In this document: piece after piece, positions 41,605 through 45,066 of the stretch
Numbering within the stretch: the stretch's first letter is position 1
How the letters are laid out: each line of letters opens with the position of its first letter
Assembly: GCA_903928225.1 (NCBI GenBank)
Contig: CAIYPU010000098.1
Coordinates: 1 to 45,066, forward strand
Direction: 5' to 3'
From: an uncultured Chlorobiaceae bacterium
GTDB lineage: Bacteria; Bacteroidota; Chlorobiia; Chlorobiales; Chlorobiaceae
DNA: 45,066 nucleotides
Translations under genes and position numbers: made by a program
The notes under the pieces: generated by a model
What the model was told of the DNA's origin: nothing
Seen by the model: only the letters and a program-made list of their open reading frames with translations
Databases searched by the model: none

Positions 41605-42873
41605 TCAGTACTTCGCCTTGAAATACGGATTGTCGCGGGGCCTGGTGACATGGTTGATGTCGATTTCCTGGCCAATGCCTTCAAGGAAATCCTTGAGGCC
41701 GACACGCTCGATGGTTTCACCGATACGCTCGTGGTCGAGCCCGTTGTCGTCCCACCAGTCGATGATCTCTTCGATCAGCTCGGTGAACGCCTCGATATCC
41801 TCATCCGATTCCATTTTCATGAAAGGCACGATCAGCGAGCCCATATTGACGCCTACCTTGAGGGTGTTCTTGCCGCCCATGAGCAGGGAGATGCCTCTTT
41901 CCTTTCCTGGGGAGAGGGCTTTCGGCATGGCGTTCAGGCAGTGCATGCAGCGTACGCAATCCCTGGTTTCGATATGCATTTCCCCGTCCTTCATCGTGAT
42001 CGCCTTGGTCGGACAGAGGTTGATGACCTCGTTGACCAGGGCATCGAGACCGCGCTCAGCGACCCATGCCTTCACCTCGTCCGTGTCGACCTGAATAGCA
42101 TCTTTCCAGGTGCCGATGACGGCCATGTCGGAACGCATGATCGCATTGGTGCAATCGTTGGGGCAGCCGGAGAATTTGAATTTCAGCTTGTAGTTCCATT
42201 CCGGACGGTGAAGCACGCCGACGAAATGTTTCAGCGCCTTGAGGTGCAGCTTGAGGTTGTCATAGCAGGCATTCTCGCATCGGCCCGGGCCGATGCAGGA
42301 AACGGCGGTCCTCATGCCCGCTCCGGCGCCGCCGAGGTCCCAGCCCTGCTGGTTGAGCTCGTCGAAGCACTCCTGGACCTTGTCCTGCTCGATACCCTGA
42401 AGCATGATATCGCCGGTCTGGCCGTGCAGCGTGATGATGCCGCTGCCGTGCTTTTCCCAGATATCGCAAAGATTGCGGAGCATCTCCGTGTTGTAGTGCA
42501 GGCCCGGAGCCGGCTGGATGCGCATGGTATGGAACTGCTCTGCTTCGGGAAACTTGTCCTTGATCATGGAATAGCGCGTGATGATACCCGCTCCGTAACC
42601 GTCAACGGTCACGAGACCGCCTTTCCAGTACCCCATCTTCGTGTTGTAGGAATACTCGAGCTGGTCCATGACGCCGCGCAGCATAGGCTTCTTCGTCCTT
42701 TCGGCAAGTCCTTTGAAACCCGCGATAAAGCTCGGCCAGGGCCCATGCTCGAGTTCGTCGAGCATGGGTGTCGGGTTCAGGAACTTTGCGTCCGAACACG
42801 ATCCGCCCGAACACGCGCAGCAACCGCTGTTCTTGTTTACTTCATTCGAAGCAGCTTTGTTAGCTCCTTCCAT
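41605..42873 (-). CDS. dsrA: DsrA: dissimilatory sulfite reductase alpha subunit
   Basis: A 422-residue subunit with the catalytic sirohaem-[4Fe-4S] motif CIGPGRCENACYDNLKLH followed by FKFSGCPNDCTNAIMRSD. The ferredoxin domain has NLCPTKAITMKDG and CVRCMHCLNAMPKALSPG. The N-terminal SGCCACSGGSCSDAK stretch is a cysteine-rich extension. The ATG is preceded by AAAGGAGG. Together with DsrB and siroheme from DsrV/W it is the core of the sulfur oxidation system. Confidence 0.97.
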   Translation of the reverse strand: MEGANKAASNEVNKNSGCCACSGGSCSDAKFLNPTPMLDELEHGPWPSFIAGFKGLAERTKKPMLRGVMDQLEYSYNTKMGYWKGGLVTVDGYGAGIITRYSMIKDKFPEAEQFHTMRIQPAPGLHYNTEMLRNLCDIWEKHGSGIITLHGQTGDIMLQGIEQDKVQECFDELNQQGWDLGGAGAGMRTAVSCIGPGRCENACYDNLKLHLKALKHFVGVLHRPEWNYKLKFKFSGCPNDCTNAIMRSDMAVIGTWKDAIQVDTDEVKAWVAERGLDALVNEVINLCPTKAITMKDGEMHIETRDCVRCMHCLNAMPKALSPGKERGISLLMGGKNTLKVGVNMGSLIVPFMKMESDEDIEAFTELIEEIIDWWDDNGLDHERIGETIERVGLKDFLEGIGQEIDINHVTRPRDNPYFKAKY

Positions 42874-42924
42874 AGCGCCTCCTTTGGTTCTCAGTAATGT
42901 TGCGAGGAATAACCTTTACGCGCC

Positions 42925-43260
42925 TCAGACGCAGCCGGTCGGTTTCGGCAGTCCGGCAATCTTGCAGGCCTGCAGTGCGGGACCTTTCGGGAAAAGCCCG
43001 TAGAGAAATTCAGATGCTTCCTTCTTGTCCATGCCTTTTTCGGTTGCCATTGCCTTGGTGAGGACCTTGACTGCCGGAGCGATCTGGTATTCCGCATAGT
43101 AGTTCCTCAGAAACTTGACGAGGTCCCAATGCGCTTCTGTCATCGTGATTTCTTCACCTTCCGCAAGTTTGTCCGCTACCGCCTCGTTCCAGTCTTCAAG
43201 GTTTACGAGGTAGCCGTTCTCATCCGTGTCCACACTTGTGCCATTAACTACGATTGCCAT
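42925..43260 (-). CDS. dsrC: DsrC: sulfur carrier and DsrAB partner
   Basis: A 111-residue TusE-family protein. The C-terminal arm reads LQACKIAGLPKPTGCV; cysteines C99 and C110 are separated by ten residues, as in functional DsrC, and carry the sulfur as a persulfide or trisulfide that DsrAB oxidises and DsrK recycles. AAAGGAGC lies before the ATG at 43260; the open frame to 43392 crosses the promoter and is not used. Gene order dsrC-dsrA-dsrB is typical. Confidence 0.97.
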   Translation of the reverse strand: MAIVVNGTSVDTDENGYLVNLEDWNEAVADKLAEGEEITMTEAHWDLVKFLRNYYAEYQIAPAVKVLTKAMATEKGMDKKEASEFLYGLFPKGPALQACKIAGLPKPTGCV

Positions 43261-43348
43261 TTCTTGCTCCTTTGATAGTATTGGTAAATGAAAAAGACGG
43301 ACTATCGCCATGCGGGGAATTTCCGCTTTTTCAGCAATAGTTATAAGA

Positions 43349-43377
43349 TATAAAATTGTCCGGTGGGAAGCTGTCAA
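43349..43377 (-). promoter_or_regulatory. Sigma-70-like promoter of dsrC and the main dsr operon
   Basis: On the minus strand TTGACA (43377-43372) and TTTATA (43354-43349) are separated by 17 bases, giving a start near 43342 and a ~80-base leader before the dsrC ATG. The -35 box is a perfect match. Confidence 0.65.
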
Positions 43378-43408
43378 AACATAACAACTCAACTAAACAG
43401 TTATATAG

Positions 43409-44854
43409 TTAACAAATTGAGCCCGATTTTTCAAATTCCGCCCGAATATTTTTTTTGTATGCCTCGGCCATGGCAACGAACGAAGGCGCCCATCCTGGAT
43501 TTCCTGCGGCATGAAGGTGCGCGAACGATGCAAGGAGGTTCTTGTAGAGCGCGCCGTCCCGCTTGCCGGTTATACCGCTGCCCCTGACGACGTCGAACTG
43601 GTATGAGCAGCTGACATTAGGGTAAAGCGGCCTGGAATAGTGAAACTCGTGCGCCCTGACCTGCTCGCCCTTCCGGAACCAGCCTGAATCGGCACTGCTG
43701 ATGAGGTTCACGTAACCGTGACCCACCGGTGAGCGCTGGAACCCGATTTCGAATGGAAGGCACCCGGCAAGCTGGTAGATCCTGCCTTCCCAAGACGCGC
43801 TGCGGCACAGATAGATGAATCCTCCGCACTCGGCATAAACCGGCATGCCCGATTCCACCCGTTCGCGGACATCCCTGAGGAGGCCGACGTTGCCGCTCAG
43901 TTCTCCAAAGAACGATTCAGGGAAGCCCCCTCCGATATAGAGACCGTCTATTTCCGGCAGGCCGGTCTGGTGGAAGGTATCGATAAAGACCAGCTCCGCA
44001 CCGTTATCTGTCAGCGCCCGGAGGTTGTCGGGGTAGTAGAAGCAGAAAGCCGCATCCCTGAACACTCCTATTTTCGCCCTCACTTCCCCGCATACAGCAG
44101 CTTTGTCACGGCGGCGGACCTGGACCGGCGGGGCCTTATGGAAAATCTCCCTGATCCTCTTCATATCGCAATGGTCTGATACCATTCTTGCGGCAGCCTT
44201 GATGAAATTCGCAGCCCCCGCCATCTCCTCTACGGTCGTAAGGCCGAGGTGCCGTTCGGGAATGCTGAGCTCATCGTCGTGCGGAAGCATGCCGAGTACC
44301 GGAATATTGCAGTAGCGTTCGATGGCGGACTTCTGTTTTTCACCCTGCCTCGGGTTGCGCACCCGGTTCAGAATGACGCCCGCGATCTGGGCGCGCGGTT
44401 CCATTGCCTGCATGCCCTTGACGATAGCGGCAATGCCCCGGTTTGTCTTTCTGCTGTCCACGACGAGCAGTACGGGGGCCTGCAGAAGGTTCGCAAGGCC
44501 GGCACAGCTGTCGGAACCATCGAGGTCCAGACCATCGTGAAGGCCATGGTTCCCTTCGATCAGGACATACCTGCCTTTTGCAGGCATACTGTTTTCAATG
44601 AACGATTCGAGACATCCCCAGTTTCCCATGAGATAGGTGTCGAGATTGTAGCACTCCCTGCCGCTTGCAAGCCTGTGCCACATGGGATCGATGTAGTCTG
44701 GCCCTTTTTTGAAACTCCTGACGTCGTCGCCATTTTCAGCCAGATATGAAAGGATGCCGAGGCTTACGAGCGTCTTGCCCGAGCTCTTCCAGGGTGCCGA
44801 AACCATAAGGCGTGGCAGCACCGCCGAATCCGTATGAACTCCTTTGTTTCCCAT
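43409..44854 (-). CDS. dsrN: DsrN: cobyrinate a,c-diamide synthase-like, siroheme amidase
   Basis: A 481-residue glutamine-dependent amidotransferase of the CbiA/CobB family. APWKSSGKTLVSLGIL is the ATP-binding P-loop. PDYIDPMWHRLASGR and LIEGNHGLHDGLDLDGSDSC are family motifs. The C-terminal glutaminase domain has GLYIGGGFPESFF and the nucleophile region VYAECGGFIYL, with HEFHYSR near the end. In dsr clusters DsrN converts siroheme to siroamide for DsrAB. A separate promoter lies between dsrN and dsrC. Confidence 0.93.
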   Translation of the reverse strand: MGNKGVHTDSAVLPRLMVSAPWKSSGKTLVSLGILSYLAENGDDVRSFKKGPDYIDPMWHRLASGRECYNLDTYLMGNWGCLESFIENSMPAKGRYVLIEGNHGLHDGLDLDGSDSCAGLANLLQAPVLLVVDSRKTNRGIAAIVKGMQAMEPRAQIAGVILNRVRNPRQGEKQKSAIERYCNIPVLGMLPHDDELSIPERHLGLTTVEEMAGAANFIKAAARMVSDHCDMKRIREIFHKAPPVQVRRRDKAAVCGEVRAKIGVFRDAAFCFYYPDNLRALTDNGAELVFIDTFHQTGLPEIDGLYIGGGFPESFFGELSGNVGLLRDVRERVESGMPVYAECGGFIYLCRSASWEGRIYQLAGCLPFEIGFQRSPVGHGYVNLISSADSGWFRKGEQVRAHEFHYSRPLYPNVSCSYQFDVVRGSGITGKRDGALYKNLLASFAHLHAAGNPGWAPSFVAMAEAYKKNIRAEFEKSGSIC

Positions 44855-44930
44855 GGTAATACCGTACTACCGCTTTACTGATATATTTTTCAATTCCGGC
44901 TGGCCGGAGAGGTCCTGAGGGGCCCGGTTA

Positions 44931-45066
44931 TTATTTTTTCCGGACGTAAAAGGTATGGATACCGTCGGCTTCGTCCTGTCCGATCAGTTCGTTGCCCGTA
45001 CGCCTGGCCCATGAGGGCATGTCGTTTACCGAACCGGGGTCCGTCGCGGTGATCTTGAGCACTTCG
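44931..45066 (-). CDS. tusA: TusA-family sulfurtransferase (partial, C-terminal part)
   Basis: The minus-strand frame runs in from the right edge and ends with TAA at 44931-44933. It reads VLKITATDPGSVNDMPSWAR, then RTGNELIGQ and HTFYVRKK, which is the C-terminal half of TusA/SirA (compare the DPGS...D...W motif). The N-terminal CPxP active-site region is beyond the window. TusA delivers sulfane sulfur to DsrEFH and is often beside dsr genes, so context and identity agree. It lies upstream of dsrN on the same strand (76-base gap). Confidence 0.85.
   Translation of the reverse strand, partial: EVLKITATDPGSVNDMPSWARRTGNELIGQDEADGIHTFYVRKK

Noticed and set aside
41578-42897. 439-codon open frame on the plus strand opposite dsrA
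   Set aside because: It is a mirror of the GC-rich dsrA gene; dsrA has all catalytic motifs and a ribosome-binding site, the plus-strand frame has none.
1-45066. CRISPR arrays, tRNA or rRNA genes, integrases
   Set aside because: No regularly spaced direct repeats, no cloverleaf-like segment and no integrase or transposase reading frame were found by inspection.

Overview
The window looks like the chromosome of a green sulfur bacterium (Chlorobiaceae). The strongest evidence is the right-hand third: an almost complete reverse-type dissimilatory sulfite reductase (dsr) cluster on the minus strand, in the order dsrN-C-A-B-L-U-E-F-H-T-M-K-J-O-P-V-W, which is characteristic of that group. The fused siroheme genes and several small intervening proteins fit as well. 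I cannot name a species from sequence alone.

Left part (1-9.5 kb). Housekeeping and accessory genes: a partial membrane protein, a membrane-anchored MsrB, an MFS exporter, an AAA/DUF4143 ATPase, a DUF456 membrane protein, a thiamine-diphosphate enzyme resembling the IorA subunit, and a methyltransferase. A textbook hipBA toxin-antitoxin operon follows, preceded by three 19-bp operators spaced exactly 27 bp apart. The 3' end of hipA is duplicated 1.24 kb downstream, bracketing a DUF4160/DUF2442 gene pair.

Central island (about 9.7-22.4 kb). This is visibly more AT-rich than its flanks. It holds a tightly coupled plus-strand operon: two unrecognised proteins (322 and 536 aa), a NERD-nuclease/UvrD-type helicase, a DrmA-like helicase of 1214 aa and a DrmB-like DUF1998 protein. 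Facing it is a minus-strand cytosine-5 DNA methyltransferase with a Vsr-type endonuclease and two small unknown genes upstream. Together these look like an anti-phage system built on the DISARM core (DrmA, DrmB, 5mC methylase), but without the phospholipase-D nuclease DrmC and with other parts in its place. It is the best candidate for an undescribed system here.

Toxin-antitoxin and repair region (22.7-29.5 kb). A small unknown gene with an in-frame continuation after its TGA stop; relB/dinJ-yafQ flanked by two decayed copies of the same ribbon-helix-helix antitoxin; a second AAA/DUF4143 ATPase; a TetR regulator with a near-perfect 32-bp palindrome and a two-domain flavoprotein; parDE with a good sigma-70 promoter; and an acetate-uptake (GPR1/FUN34/YaaH) protein.

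Right part (29.5-45 kb). The dsr cluster oxidises stored sulfur: DsrEFH and DsrC relay sulfane sulfur, the siroheme enzyme DsrAB oxidises it to sulfite, DsrL transfers the electrons, and DsrMKJOP links the process to the membrane. DsrV, DsrW and DsrN make siroheme and its amidated form. A partial TusA sulfurtransferase sits at the right edge. A MITE-like 145-bp repeat lies between dsrU and dsrE, a second copy is at 3.5 kb, and several hairpins sit at gene junctions. No rRNA, tRNA, CRISPR array or intact insertion sequence was seen.
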